A stretch of 64,000 bases of DNA, taken from assembly GCF_000626635.1 (NCBI RefSeq), contig NZ_CP007451.1:5066501-5130500 (forward strand). Reading direction: 5' to 3'. The translations under genes were made by a program, and so were the position numbers. The notes under the pieces were generated by a model that was given only the letters and a program-made list of their open reading frames with translations, had not been told where the DNA came from and searched no databases. Positions 53,211-62,911 of the stretch are shown piece after piece (position 1 is the stretch's first letter; each line of letters begins with the position of its first letter). This DNA is from Draconibacterium orientale. GTDB lineage: Bacteria > Bacteroidota > Bacteroidia > Bacteroidales > Prolixibacteraceae.

Positions 53211-54404
53211 ATGAAACTAAAACTTACACTGATTCTGCTATTTTGCGTCACCATTTCCTTTGCCCAAAAAGACGTAATAGACGCAGCGAATAAGCTTATT
53301 GAATTAAAAAAATACGAATCGGCCTATAAACTGTTGGATAGTGCTGATCCGAATAATGAAAAACCGGAAATTGCAATTGCAAAAACCAGACTGCTAGTAA
53401 ACTACTATGTTACAACCGAGATGCACCAGATTTTTGCATTAAAAGACTTAAACCCGGGCGAGGAACTGGCAGCTGTTCGTGATAGTGAAGGTAATTTTTC
53501 CAGCTACAAATTTTCGCCGAATACGGTATTGCCCGACCTGATTGAGAAATACCCCGATAATTATGAGTTGCAAAAAGAATTGGGGAACTTCTATCACGAG
53601 ATTCATTTAAAATACGACAATAACTGGTTAGTTGCAGATTCGGTGTTGGTAGATAAATTTAAAAGCTATTATCTGAGTGCCTATGAAAAAGGAGTATTTG
53701 ATTATTGGTCGGCCTATGGTATTGGATATGCCTGTCTGATCAATCTCGATTATGAAGCATCCATTCCATTCTTTAAAAAATCGGTTGAACTAAACAACAA
53801 GGACCCTTACAGCAATTATAACCTTGCCTATGCCTACTTATACACCGATCAAACTGAGAAGGGTATAGAAAGTGCCAAAAAAGCACTGGACCTGTATGAC
53901 GATTCGGAATATAAAACAAATGCCGCCAGAATGATTGCGGTAATGTACCTCGAACTTGAGGATACGGTAAATGCCGTGGAGTATTACCAAAGAGCTGATG
54001 CCATTGAACCCAACAATTATTCAACGGTAAAAGCACTGCTTGAGTTGGAAATGGCGCTGAATATGGAAGCCTACAAGGAGCGGACCAGGCAGTTTTTCTT
54101 ACTGGCACCGGAAGCTCCAACCGTTTACCAGGATTTGATGAGATTTTATTGGACCGTTAATAAACCCGACGAGTTGATTCAATTCCTATCAGCGCAAACC
54201 GGAAACTATTCTGCCGATTATACGGTGAGTGGAAATTTAAAATTCTATACCGCTTTAGTTCAACACGACAAAAAAGATTTTAAGAATGCCAAACTGAATT
54301 TCCGGTTAGCAAAAGAAGCTTACGAAAAAGTGCTGCCTTCCGATCATCAGGTGTTTAAAGTAATTGAATCGTATAACAATAAGCTGGCCAACTACGGTTC
54401 CTAA
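53211..54404 (+). CDS. TPR-repeat secreted or periplasmic protein
   Basis: 397 residues, signal peptide MKLKLTLILLFCVTISFAQ. Helical repeats match TPR in several places (YWSAYGIGYACLINLDYEASIPFFKKSVELNN, YSNYNLAYAYLYTDQTEKGIESAKKALDLY, AARMIAVMYLELEDTVNAVEYYQRADAIEPNN). A protein-binding role is likely; no partner is evident. Confidence 0.85.
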   Translation: MKLKLTLILLFCVTISFAQKDVIDAANKLIELKKYESAYKLLDSADPNNEKPEIAIAKTRLLVNYYVTTEMHQIFALKDLNPGEELAAVRDSEGNFSSYKFSPNTVLPDLIEKYPDNYELQKELGNFYHEIHLKYDNNWLVADSVLVDKFKSYYLSAYEKGVFDYWSAYGIGYACLINLDYEASIPFFKKSVELNNKDPYSNYNLAYAYLYTDQTEKGIESAKKALDLYDDSEYKTNAARMIAVMYLELEDTVNAVEYYQRADAIEPNNYSTVKALLELEMALNMEAYKERTRQFFLLAPEAPTVYQDLMRFYWTVNKPDELIQFLSAQTGNYSADYTVSGNLKFYTALVQHDKKDFKNAKLNFRLAKEAYEKVLPSDHQVFKVIESYNNKLANYGS

Positions 54405-54508
54405 AATATCATACAACAACCTCGCCCTTACGAACGATGCTGTTATTTACTATTTTAAGTCTGAAAGTACTGTATTTTAAGACATCGTACGTTAGGCTGC
54501 GAGAATAA

Positions 54509-54667
54509 TACCAATTTGATGATAAAATGCCGTATTGGATATGCCGGTTATTTTCCGTTTGTACAAGGCGAAAAATTTTAGTATAGCCGAGCTACGTTAT
54601 AATTTTTCAACGCAGTAGAAACGGAAAAGAACAAATTTACATGCGGCATTTTATGTTCAATTTGGTA
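54509..54667. repeat. 159-bp hairpin MITE-like element, copy B
   Basis: Same length and orientation as copy A (47056-47214), with a handful of base differences, and bounded by TAA on both sides. Not coding. Confidence 0.8.
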
Positions 54668-54785
54668 TAATTATTGGTTCGCCAACGCGTACATTCTGCA
54701 TGAAACGATTGCCTGACTTCAATTGTTAGTTTCTTGTCTTCAAGCGCTCATTTCTTAACTTGATGCGCTCATTGATAAAATCCAC

Positions 54786-55246
54786 AAAAAACATTCATGA
54801 TTCCCGGAAATCACCAACAGTGATGAAAGTGAGGCCTAACGACAGCATTTCATAAAAAAATCAGATTACAAGGCGCATACATCAGTTGTGCGTTGAATAA
54901 CTGATTATTTGCGCCTTTAATTTACTTTCTCATCACCCCCGGGTTTCACCCGAGGTTAGTTACATTTTATCCCTTCGGGATATTGAATTTGAATACCAAG
55001 TTAAGACGACTTTATTGGCCAGCTATGTCGGAATTGCCAATTTTTCATGACGCTAAAAGCGTCTAATGTGATTAACCCGGTGCGTAGCGCCGGGAAGAAA
55101 TGACCAAAGCGAAATCGTCCGGCGAAGAAAGCAGATCGAAGCCAGATGGTGCTTCCGGACGAAACACAAAAGGCAATACACCTAAAAAGATGGAGACTTT
55201 CAGAAAAAACATTCATGATTTATGGAATCACCAACAGGGATGAAAG
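54786..55246. repeat. Stem-loop-rich block bounded by 45-bp direct repeats
   Basis: Direct repeats at 54786-54830 and 55204-55246 share AAAAAACATTCATGATT and AATCACCAACAG. Between them lie CGGGT/ACCCG (about 54940-54953), ATCCC/GGGAT (54969-54981), TTGGC/GCCAA (55015-55040), GACGC/GCGTC (55049-55063), CCCGG/CCGGG (55077-55094) and CGTCCGG/CCGGACG (55116-55161) hairpins. No open frame is kept. It may be a mobile non-coding repeat or a structured RNA. Confidence 0.5.
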
Positions 55247-55254
55247 GACATCAA

Positions 55255-55380
55255 TATTGTTTCACGCAAAGAAAAGAAGAAGCGCAAAATTCGCAAAGGT
55301 ATAGAATCTGTTTTGCGTGCTTTGCGAAAACTTAGTGATCTACTCTGCGTGAACTTTTTTGTTTTTACCAAAGTGATTTG
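55255..55380. repeat. CGCAAAG-type intergenic repeat
   Basis: TTTCACGCAAAG, GCGCAAAATTCGCAAAG, TTTTGCGTGCTTTGCGAAAA and CTGCGTGAAC are mirrored about the middle; similar in kind to the CTCTGTG texts at 26.85 and 44.87 kb. Confidence 0.45.
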
Positions 55381-55446
55381 CAGAAAAAAAAACCTCCCCG
55401 ATCAACTCAGGGATGCTTTTGCTATTTCATTACTTAAAGCGGCTGA

Positions 55447-57099
55447 TTATGCCTGCTCTAATTTTAATGTTTCAGTTGTTTGGTCGCAAACCTCGGTTGG
55501 CCCGAAATACTGAATAGGACCAGGATAAACAAACTCGGTTCCTGTTGCCCACTCACCACGTTTTGTTACGAAATATTTGTATGGAGCGCCATCCAGTTCA
55601 ACCAGTGCTTTTTGAATTACCGGCTTCATGTGCCCGTGACGTTTTTCCATGTTCATCATCATGGTTACAGGTACACCACCTGCAATCCACTCATCGGCAG
55701 CTGCAGTTGTGTTACGTACCGATGCCATATAACCGGTTTTGCCTTCAGAAATAAGAACAGAAGCCGTGTAACCCAGCGAGTAACAGTAGTCGGCATCGAA
55801 GTTTGATGGAGCGGCACAACGTCCTTCGTAACCAAAGAAGTGGTACTGCGTGCCGAATTTACCGGCGAAATCACCTGCTTCTTTCATTTCATCCAAACGT
55901 GTTTTTACCATTTCGCCCAACAGCTTTTCAGTTTCGATTAACGATACCTGAACGTTTCCGTGCGGATCGCGATCTAAAGTTAACTGAGTAGCAATACCCG
56001 ATGGTAACGAGCTGAATACATTTGAAGAAGTTTCGGAAAGATGACCGGCCACCCACTCGTTACGGTGACTTTTCTTCAGCATTTTAAATTCTTTCTCGCT
56101 TTCTGTTCCTTCAGCAAGCAGGTCGTTCAATTCCGAAATCAACGTTTTCATTTCAGGAATGAATTCGATCAACCCTTCAGGAATAAGGGCAACACCAAAG
56201 TTGTTTCCATCGGCTGCGCGGTTGGCAACAATACCGGCCATATAATCTACCACCTCGCCCAGGGTTTGTTTTTTCTCGGCAACTTCTTCCGAAATTAAGG
56301 TAATGTTTGGCTGCGTTTTTAAAGCACACTCTAAACCAATGTGCGATGCCGAACGTCCCATTAACTTAATAAAGTGCCAGTATTTTTTTGCTGAATTGGC
56401 ATCGCGCTGGATGTTACCAATCAGCTCTGAATAAACTTTAGTTGCCGTGTCGAAACCAAACGAAGTCTCGATCATTTCGTTTTTCAGGTCACCATCAATG
56501 GTTTTCGGACAACCGATTACCTGAACACCTGAATTGATTTTTGCGTAGTACTCGGCCAATACGCAGGCGTTTGTATTTGAGTCGTCGCCACCAATAATTA
56601 CAAGCGCGTTCAAACCAAGGTCTTTTGCAATTTCCAAACCTTTATCAAACTGTGCTTCTTCTTCCAGTTTTGTACGGCCCGAACCAATGATATCGAAACC
56701 ACCGGTGTTACGGTACTCGTCGATAATATCAGCAGTAAGCTCCATGTATTTGTGGTCAACCAATCCACCGGGACCACCTAAGAAACCATACAGTTTACTA
56801 TCAGGATGGATGTTTTTAATACCATCGAAAATTCCTGAAATTACGTTGTGTCCGCCCGGTGCCTGACCTCCTGAAAGGATAACACCCACGTTAACCGGCT
56901 GTCTGTCGGTTGCAGCATCGGCAGCTTCAAAAGTAATCAAAGGCATTCCGTATGTATTTGGAAACAGTTCGGCAATTTCTTTTTGGTCGGCAACCGATTC
57001 GGTTTTTGCTCCCTCAACCAATTTTACATTGCCTTTTAACGATTTAGGAAGTTTTGGCTGATATTTAGCCCTTTCTTTTTGTAATGCGCTAATACTCAT
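55447..57099 (-). CDS. pfp: Diphosphate-dependent 6-phosphofructokinase
   Basis: 550 residues, the long PPi-PFK form. [18 protein letters not shown], the phosphate-donor motif [12 protein letters not shown] (GGDD, Asp in place of Gly marks PPi use), [10 protein letters not shown], and [18 protein letters not shown] are all in place, as are the C-terminal [17 protein letters not shown] segments. It reversibly converts fructose 6-phosphate and PPi to fructose 1,6-bisphosphate. Monocistronic; no ATP-type PFK is in the window. Confidence 0.95.
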   Translation of the reverse strand: MSISALQKERAKYQPKLPKSLKGNVKLVEGAKTESVADQKEIAELFPNTYGMPLITFEAADAATDRQPVNVGVILSGGQAPGGHNVISGIFDGIKNIHPDSKLYGFLGGPGGLVDHKYMELTADIIDEYRNTGGFDIIGSGRTKLEEEAQFDKGLEIAKDLGLNALVIIGGDDSNTNACVLAEYYAKINSGVQVIGCPKTIDGDLKNEMIETSFGFDTATKVYSELIGNIQRDANSAKKYWHFIKLMGRSASHIGLECALKTQPNITLISEEVAEKKQTLGEVVDYMAGIVANRAADGNNFGVALIPEGLIEFIPEMKTLISELNDLLAEGTESEKEFKMLKKSHRNEWVAGHLSETSSNVFSSLPSGIATQLTLDRDPHGNVQVSLIETEKLLGEMVKTRLDEMKEAGDFAGKFGTQYHFFGYEGRCAAPSNFDADYCYSLGYTASVLISEGKTGYMASVRNTTAAADEWIAGGVPVTMMMNMEKRHGHMKPVIQKALVELDGAPYKYFVTKRGEWATGTEFVYPGPIQYFGPTEVCDQTTETLKLEQA

Positions 57100-57318
57100 G
57101 TCTGTTTATTTTTTAGCCGGAAATTGAAAACAATATTCCGGGACTATACTTTTACCGGAAAAACCGGCTTCAGTAATTATTAATTATTGATTTCTAATTT
57201 TTTAAGCAGACCAAAAATAAGGGAATTTGTGGTGAAATCCTATGTTAAAAAAACAGGATGAAAGGATTTAAAGTAAAGTTAAAAGGGAATTGGCAATTGC
57301 ACCACTAATTGGCTTTAT

Positions 57319-59099
57319 AATGAGGCTGTCCAAAAAGGCGGTCTCTTTTTTTATGCTGCAATTTCAGAATAGTAGTTTTTCATCCAGATTTTAGATTGTT
57401 GCTTTTTCAAGTTGTTGTTTTTTGTGCTTACTACTTCAAAAACAACAATAATGGCCCAAAAGACTGTTTTTTCCCGTTTTGAGGACATAATTATAGCTAT
57501 TATCTTCCTCAGGTTATGCCCGATTGCCATTAAACCAAACTCGATTTCAACTTTGCTCAATCCCCGGAGGGTAAACCGGTTAAATTTGTTGTTCGATTTC
57601 AGCTGTCCGAATACAGCTTCGGGCTCAATGGGACGTTTGCTCCGATGGTAAAGTCCTTCATCGCTCAACAGTTTATCGCGTGCAATTTGTCGTAAACGAT
57701 TCAGGTTGTGGTTAACTTCGATTTTCCGATCTCCTTTGGCTTTGTGGCATTGCCCCCGTAGCGGACAGCCCGTGCAGTTTTGTGCCTGGTAAATACTCAC
57801 CTGGTAATCGAATCCCAGCTCTGATTTCCGTTTTCCTTTACCTGCGTTATGCAGGTGTTGTCCCATGGGGCATACATAATAGTCCTGCTCCTGGTTGTAG
57901 TACAGGTTTGCCTGCAGAAAAACATTGTTCCTGTAGCTTCTTTTTTGTTCTTTATGAAAGTAGTTATACTTGACAAAAGCCTGGATATCTTTATTTTCCA
58001 GGTGCTGGTAATTTTCTTCGCTTCCATAGCCTGAGTCGGCCACAACGGTAGATGATTGTTTGTTGTAGAGTGCTTCAAACTGGTCGAGATGCGGAATTAG
58101 TGTAGCTGTATCGCCGGGGCGCTGGTGAAGTGAAAAGCCTGTAATAAACTGGTTTTCGGTACTGATTTGCGTGTTGTAAGCCGGCTTTAACTGGCCGTTT
58201 TTCATATGGTCTTCTTTCATGCGCATGAAAGTGGCATCGGTATCGGTTTTCGAGTAACTGTTACGGGTGCCCAGTGTTTCCAATTGCTGTTCATACTTTT
58301 GAAGTCGTGGCAATGCATCTTCTTCCAGTTGTTTTACCTGTTTTTGCTGTTTCTTATCCAGTTTCGACCGTTGCTCGTTTAGTTGACCGATTTTCTTCTT
58401 AAGCAACACTGCATTAACTGGTTGCGGCTGGTCGTCTTCTGTTTGTTCAGCAGAATCGACATCAATACTTGCCTCAATATCTTTTAAAACAGTCTGGATT
58501 TTATGTTCAAGTTTCTCCTTGTATTTTTCAACCGACCCACGCCAAACAAAAGTATAGCGGTTAGATGCTGCCTCGATTTTCGTCCCATCTATGTACTGAA
58601 CATCGAGGCTCACATAGCCCATCTCTGCCATTAGCTGTACCATTTGGGCAAACAAGGTTTGGATCTGGTGTTTCAGTTTCTGACTGCGAAAGTTGTTGAT
58701 CGTTCGGAAATTAGGCGTTGCCTCGCCTGAAAGCCACATGTAATGGATGTTTTCTTCCAACTGGCGTGCAATCTTCCGGCATGAATAAACATTGTTCAGA
58801 TAGCTGTAGAACAGGATCTTAAGCATGATCCGAGGGTGATAAGAACTGGTGCCACCACCTTTGTAGGTCGATAAAATATCGTCGATGTTTAAACCATCAA
58901 CTAGCTGGTTAACAAGACGAACAGGGTGATTAGCCGCTATTTTATCGCTTAAATTACTTGGAAACAGCATCGATTGCTGGGAAGTAACGCTTTTAAATCG
59001 TACGTTTGATCTTATTGTCATATCCACCTTTAAGATACAAATCTTAAAGGGACAATAAAAACAAAGGCTGTCCAATTTTACTTTTTGGACAGCCTCATT
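57319..59099 (-). mobile_element. IS1182-like insertion sequence
   Basis: 1781 bp with perfect 19-bp inverted ends AATGAGGCTGTCCAAAAAG (57319-57337 and, inverted, 59081-59099). A second inner copy of GGCTGTCCA at 59066 makes the right end a hairpin. It carries one transposase gene and sits inside a GNAT acetyltransferase gene. No clear target duplication can be seen because the outer part of the left flank does not continue the GNAT gene. Confidence 0.9.
57351..59021 (-). CDS. IS1182 family DDE transposase
   Basis: 556 residues from the ATG at 59021 ([28 protein letters not shown]). The DUF772-type N-terminus ([44 protein letters not shown]) and the DDE residues in [29 protein letters not shown] and [17 protein letters not shown] are intact, with a zinc-knuckle-like CPMGQ / [10 protein letters not shown] between. 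No frameshift, so the IS may still move. The open frame continues upstream without stop into the split GNAT gene. Confidence 0.93.
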   Translation of the reverse strand: MTIRSNVRFKSVTSQQSMLFPSNLSDKIAANHPVRLVNQLVDGLNIDDILSTYKGGGTSSYHPRIMLKILFYSYLNNVYSCRKIARQLEENIHYMWLSGEATPNFRTINNFRSQKLKHQIQTLFAQMVQLMAEMGYVSLDVQYIDGTKIEAASNRYTFVWRGSVEKYKEKLEHKIQTVLKDIEASIDVDSAEQTEDDQPQPVNAVLLKKKIGQLNEQRSKLDKKQQKQVKQLEEDALPRLQKYEQQLETLGTRNSYSKTDTDATFMRMKEDHMKNGQLKPAYNTQISTENQFITGFSLHQRPGDTATLIPHLDQFEALYNKQSSTVVADSGYGSEENYQHLENKDIQAFVKYNYFHKEQKRSYRNNVFLQANLYYNQEQDYYVCPMGQHLHNAGKGKRKSELGFDYQVSIYQAQNCTGCPLRGQCHKAKGDRKIEVNHNLNRLRQIARDKLLSDEGLYHRSKRPIEPEAVFGQLKSNNKFNRFTLRGLSKVEIEFGLMAIGHNLRKIIAIIMSSKREKTVFWAIIVVFEVVSTKNNNLKKQQSKIWMKNYYSEIAA

Positions 59100-59234
59100 C
59101 TCCTTTAAATCAGCCTCGCTTACCGAGCCGGGATGAAAAGTAGCTGTTGAATTAGCGATGTAATAATTGTAGATGTCTTTAATCAGACCTAAGTCTTTCT
59201 TCTCCAGCACTTCGAGGCGAATCGCATTATTCAT
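59100..59234 (-). pseudogene. 5' fragment of a GNAT N-acetyltransferase gene, cut by the IS
   Basis: The first 45 codons ([46 protein letters not shown]) match the start of phosphinothricin-acetyltransferase-like GNAT proteins. The IS1182 end begins right after, and no 3' half exists beyond the left IS end, so the rest is deleted. It continues in frame into the transposase. Confidence 0.85.
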
Positions 59235-59243
59235 TCGATAAAA

Positions 59244-59621
59244 CTACTTTACGGCAATCGTTTCAATTTCAATCATCAGCCCCAGCGGCAGTTCTTTTAC
59301 GGCAAAAGCTGCTCTTGCCGGTGGAGTTTCGCTGTAATATTTTCCGTAAACTTCGTTCATGGCTTTAAAATTGGCCATGTCGCTTAACAGGCAAGTCGAT
59401 TTTACCACATCAGAAAAAGAATAACCGGCCTCTTTTAAAACTTCGCCAATATTTCTCATTACCTGCTCGGTTTGTTCTGTTATCCCACCTTCAACAACTT
59501 TCATCGTTGCCGGATCGAGTGGTACCTGACCTGAAATATAAAGTATTCCGTTTACTTCAACAGCCTGGCTGTAGGGGCCAATGGCTGCAGGTGCTTTTTC
59601 TGTAGCTATAATACGTTTCAT
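59244..59621 (-). CDS. ridA: RidA family reactive imine/enamine deaminase
   Basis: 125 residues from the ATG at 59621 (MKRIIATEKAPAAIGPYSQAVEVNG). GPYSQAV, LYISGQVPLDPATM, TEQVMRNIGEVLKEAGYSFSDVVKSTCLLSDM and the catalytic Arg in PPARAAFAVKELPLGLMIEIE are intact. It hydrolyses toxic 2-aminoacrylate released by PLP enzymes. The open frame upstream to 59921 comes from the tandem array and is rejected as part of the protein. Confidence 0.95.
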   Translation of the reverse strand: MKRIIATEKAPAAIGPYSQAVEVNGILYISGQVPLDPATMKVVEGGITEQTEQVMRNIGEVLKEAGYSFSDVVKSTCLLSDMANFKAMNEVYGKYYSETPPARAAFAVKELPLGLMIEIETIAVK

Positions 59622-59724
59622 CGTGTAAATTTTTCGTGTGAAGATACAAGAATATGCCCCAATTTTCAAGATCGGCAAAGAAGCAATAAAACTTATTAAT
59701 GGAAAGTAAACAAATACATATTCC

Positions 59725-60018
59725 CGATTATTGTTAAATGCGGAAGAAGCCATTTTTCTGCAAAAATGCATCTCTCCGCACTTAAAGAGCCTCATTTTTT
59801 TGCAAAAATGCATCTCTCCGCACTTAAAGGGCCTCATTTTCTTGTAAAAATGCATCTCTCCGCACCTGGAGGGGGGCATTATTTTGTAAAAACACTGCCT
59901 TCCGCGATTAAAGGGGGCCATTTTTTTATAAAACCGCGGCTCTCCACATGCGGAAGGATACGCTTTTAGACAAAAACGCTGCCCTTTAACTACAGAAACA
60001 AACGTTTTTGCAATGTAA
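59725..60018. repeat. Seven 42-bp units of a degenerate tandem array between ridA and lptD
   Basis: Unit starts at 59725, 59767, 59809, 59851, 59893, 59935 and 59977: spacing exactly 42 bp throughout. Units 59767 and 59809 are nearly identical (TGCATCTCTCCGCACTTAAA core, then CATTTTTT and GCAAAAA or GTAAAAA); outer units keep only CTCTCCGC- or AAAGGGGCC-type positions and the closing A run. Both strands stay open in a frame with a 14-residue repeat (MHLSALKGPHFLVK on plus), but there is no start or signal, so it is treated as non-coding. The stretch fills most of the 404-bp gap. Confidence 0.8.
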
Positions 60019-60025
60019 TTATCGC

Positions 60026-62698
60026 TTAGAACCGGAAGTTGTCGTAGTGGCTTTGCTGTTTCTGGATTTTCAGATCCTGTAGCATCGATGAAGAGGCGCT
60101 AATGGTAAAGCTGTAACTTTTACGGTAGCCAAAAGGCACAAAGTTAAACGACATGTTCCAGCAGTGCAGGTCGCGGTTCAGGCGGAACGAGGTTAATGCA
60201 AACTCGCCTTCCTGAATATCGAAGTTCGTCATGGCGCTCATTTGCCACTTACTGGTGATACTAACATTACCACGTAAACCTAAAGTTTGTGTCACCCGCC
60301 CATTCGGGTTACTGGCGCTGGTTGCTCCGGTATAATTTAAACTGTAGTCGAAACCAAAATCCCAGGGCATACTAAAATCAAGATAATCATCAAAAATAGG
60401 CGGCAGCACTTCTTCTTCAGGCCCGGGAGTTTCTTCCTGGTCGCTTCCTTCGTTGTTTTCGCCCTTTTTCTTGTCCTTCGAATTAAAATTCATTCCAAAC
60501 GAAAGGTTGGCCCGGGTTACACGCCCCAGTTTGCCCAAACCATTGCGTTCGTTCCAGGCATATTTATGAATGCGCCGATAGTTCTCGTCCACCATATACG
60601 GATCGAGCGTGGTTCCCATGTTAATACTAACACCAGCCACAGTAGTACGTGCACGGATAGAAAACGGCGCCAGGTTTAAGGAGTCGCGAATCAGGTCGTA
60701 GGATGAAGAAATACTCAGGTTGTCAATAATTTTTACCTTCTTGTATTGCTGTTCTTCATCGGTTTTGGTTGAATCGCGCACATCCAGCTTTTTCATTTCC
60801 AGGTTGTTGTTCAGCGAGAAATTAATCGATCCCGATTCTCCCCTTCCGGGCGAGCCACCATAAATACCACCCAAGTTGGTATCGAAGTAGCGGGTATTAC
60901 CTTCGTCATCAACCTGCACCTCCTGCCAGTATTCGTAATGTTCCTTACCAAAATCGGGGCGGTAACTAAACGATACCGATGGCGACATTTTGTGGCGAAT
61001 GCGCTGAATTTTGGAATTGGGATTCCGAGGGGTGTAAAAACCATAAATATTGGTTGATGCACTAATACTGTACGAATAATCGTAAACGCGGTTTAAACCG
61101 GTAATCGTATCAATTCTAATATTATCGGGAATGTTTGAAGGATTGTCGGTAAACTCACCATCTTCAACATAGTTGTAATTGTATTTTTTGAAATACCATT
61201 TTTCGTTGTAACTAATGCCCGGACTAAAATTAATAGTACCCAGGTTAAAACTCGGGAACGAAATAGGCAAATTATGGCGAATACCGTTTTTCCAGTCGGT
61301 AGCAAACGAGCTGCTAAGTATTTCGCTTTCTTTGGCGTTAATCGAGTTTCTGAAGTTGGCCGTATAATTAATACCAAATTTTTCGTAAAACTTTACCGAT
61401 CCGCTACGGTTCTTTTTCCTGAACGGATAGACTTTTGCCATGTTAAAGGTCATTTCGGGTAACGACAACGACATGGTGCTGTCTTTTGTGTTTTGCGAAT
61501 GACGCAGGTTCATCGAAAAGTTGAAAGGCGTATTCTCAAAATTTCGCGAATACGATATACTCGACGATTTTGTGGTCGTCAGGTAATCGTTCATGTTGTA
61601 GGCATTTTGCTTATCATATCCGCTCGACGAAACGTTCACACTTGCCGAGAAGGTTTGGTTAGGATTCGCTTTTGCATCTTGCGAGTGCGACCACAAAATT
61701 TTATATTGTGTACCTACCGAATAATTCGCCAAACCTTGTTCTCCGTATTTGTTTTTGGCATATTCAAACCCGAAGTTACCACCAAACTTGTAACGTTTTT
61801 TATAATTTGTTCTAATACGTGTACCCCACGAACCACGCGAATAAATATCGCCCTGAACGGCTAAATCGAAATATTCGCTTGCTGCCCAGTAATAACCTCC
61901 GTCGCGCAAAAAGAATCCACGGTTTTGCTCTTCACCGTATTTCGGAATAAGAATACCCGACGAGTACGTTGGCGAATTAGGGAAATACCCAAACGGCAGA
62001 ATGGGAAAGTAAATCGGAAAATCTTCCAGAACCATGTAGGCCGGTCCGGTAATAATTTTATTGTTCGATACTACTTTTGCCTTGGTTAAATGCAGGTAAA
62101 AGTGCGGATGATCGGCATCGCAGGTGGTATATTTGGCATCTTTGGTTATAAACACTTCTTTGCCAATCTTTTTGGTTCGGTCGCTGTGAATAAATCCTTC
62201 GCCCTGTGCCGATACCACTTTGGTAATAAACGCTTTCTCTGTTTCGAAATTATAGCGCATCGTTTCCGACTCGTATTCTTCAGAACCTTGCCGGAACAAG
62301 GGTTTTTGCGTCATCTCTCCCAACGAATCCGGAATTCCTTCGGCATAAATTTCCTTGGTTTCCAAATCCAGCTCAATATAGTAGGCCTCCAGTTCAATAT
62401 TTTGGTAAGTAACTTTTGCCTGGTTATATAAATACACCTTTTGCCCGTCGAGCGAAACAATCATCGAGTCGGCGGCGGTGTAATCAATAGGCGCATCAAT
62501 TACGGGCTTTTCCTCGTTTGCCATTCCCATTGTATCAGTACTGGTACTATCAATTACAGTGGTGTCCTGTAAGCTGTAATACTCTGTCAGAATAGAATCG
62601 GGTTCCTGCTGCTGCGGAGCCACACTAATGGTTGGTTCCTGAGCCAGAATTAAAAAAGGAGCTACCAGGAATATATATGTGATGATTATTTTATACAA
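60026..62698 (-). CDS. lptD: LPS-assembly protein LptD
   Basis: 890 residues, signal peptide MYKIIITYIFLVAPFLILAQ, an unusual acidic linker (about 28-75), an OstA-like periplasmic part (about 75-215) with QKVYLYNQAKVTYQNIELEAYYIELDLETKEIYAEG and a large C-terminal barrel from about 220 (LPFGYFPNSPTYSSGILIPKYGEEQNRGFFL onward). LptD places lipopolysaccharide in the outer leaflet with LptE. It is divergent from the amidase, a common Bacteroidota order. Confidence 0.93.
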   Translation of the reverse strand: MYKIIITYIFLVAPFLILAQEPTISVAPQQQEPDSILTEYYSLQDTTVIDSTSTDTMGMANEEKPVIDAPIDYTAADSMIVSLDGQKVYLYNQAKVTYQNIELEAYYIELDLETKEIYAEGIPDSLGEMTQKPLFRQGSEEYESETMRYNFETEKAFITKVVSAQGEGFIHSDRTKKIGKEVFITKDAKYTTCDADHPHFYLHLTKAKVVSNNKIITGPAYMVLEDFPIYFPILPFGYFPNSPTYSSGILIPKYGEEQNRGFFLRDGGYYWAASEYFDLAVQGDIYSRGSWGTRIRTNYKKRYKFGGNFGFEYAKNKYGEQGLANYSVGTQYKILWSHSQDAKANPNQTFSASVNVSSSGYDKQNAYNMNDYLTTTKSSSISYSRNFENTPFNFSMNLRHSQNTKDSTMSLSLPEMTFNMAKVYPFRKKNRSGSVKFYEKFGINYTANFRNSINAKESEILSSSFATDWKNGIRHNLPISFPSFNLGTINFSPGISYNEKWYFKKYNYNYVEDGEFTDNPSNIPDNIRIDTITGLNRVYDYSYSISASTNIYGFYTPRNPNSKIQRIRHKMSPSVSFSYRPDFGKEHYEYWQEVQVDDEGNTRYFDTNLGGIYGGSPGRGESGSINFSLNNNLEMKKLDVRDSTKTDEEQQYKKVKIIDNLSISSSYDLIRDSLNLAPFSIRARTTVAGVSINMGTTLDPYMVDENYRRIHKYAWNERNGLGKLGRVTRANLSFGMNFNSKDKKKGENNEGSDQEETPGPEEEVLPPIFDDYLDFSMPWDFGFDYSLNYTGATSASNPNGRVTQTLGLRGNVSITSKWQMSAMTNFDIQEGEFALTSFRLNRDLHCWNMSFNFVPFGYRKSYSFTISASSSMLQDLKIQKQQSHYDNFRF

Positions 62699-62911
62699 AA
62701 TGTTTTCTGCGTTTCAAAATCTACTTGGCTGCACAAAAATATAAATATGGCGAATACTGAAGTGCTATAAAATGTAAAATATTACTAATATTTCTATTTT
62801 TACGTTCATAAGCTGTTAGCGGGGCAAAACAAATAAATAAAATGGTACCGAACAAATACTAACACTTTGCTTTTATGTGTTTATATATAAAAATACTGAC
62901 CAGTTATTTAC

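Noticed and set aside
59622-59921. 100-residue N-terminal extension of RidA
   Set aside because: The extension is the reverse reading of the 42-bp array and RidA starts normally at 59621.
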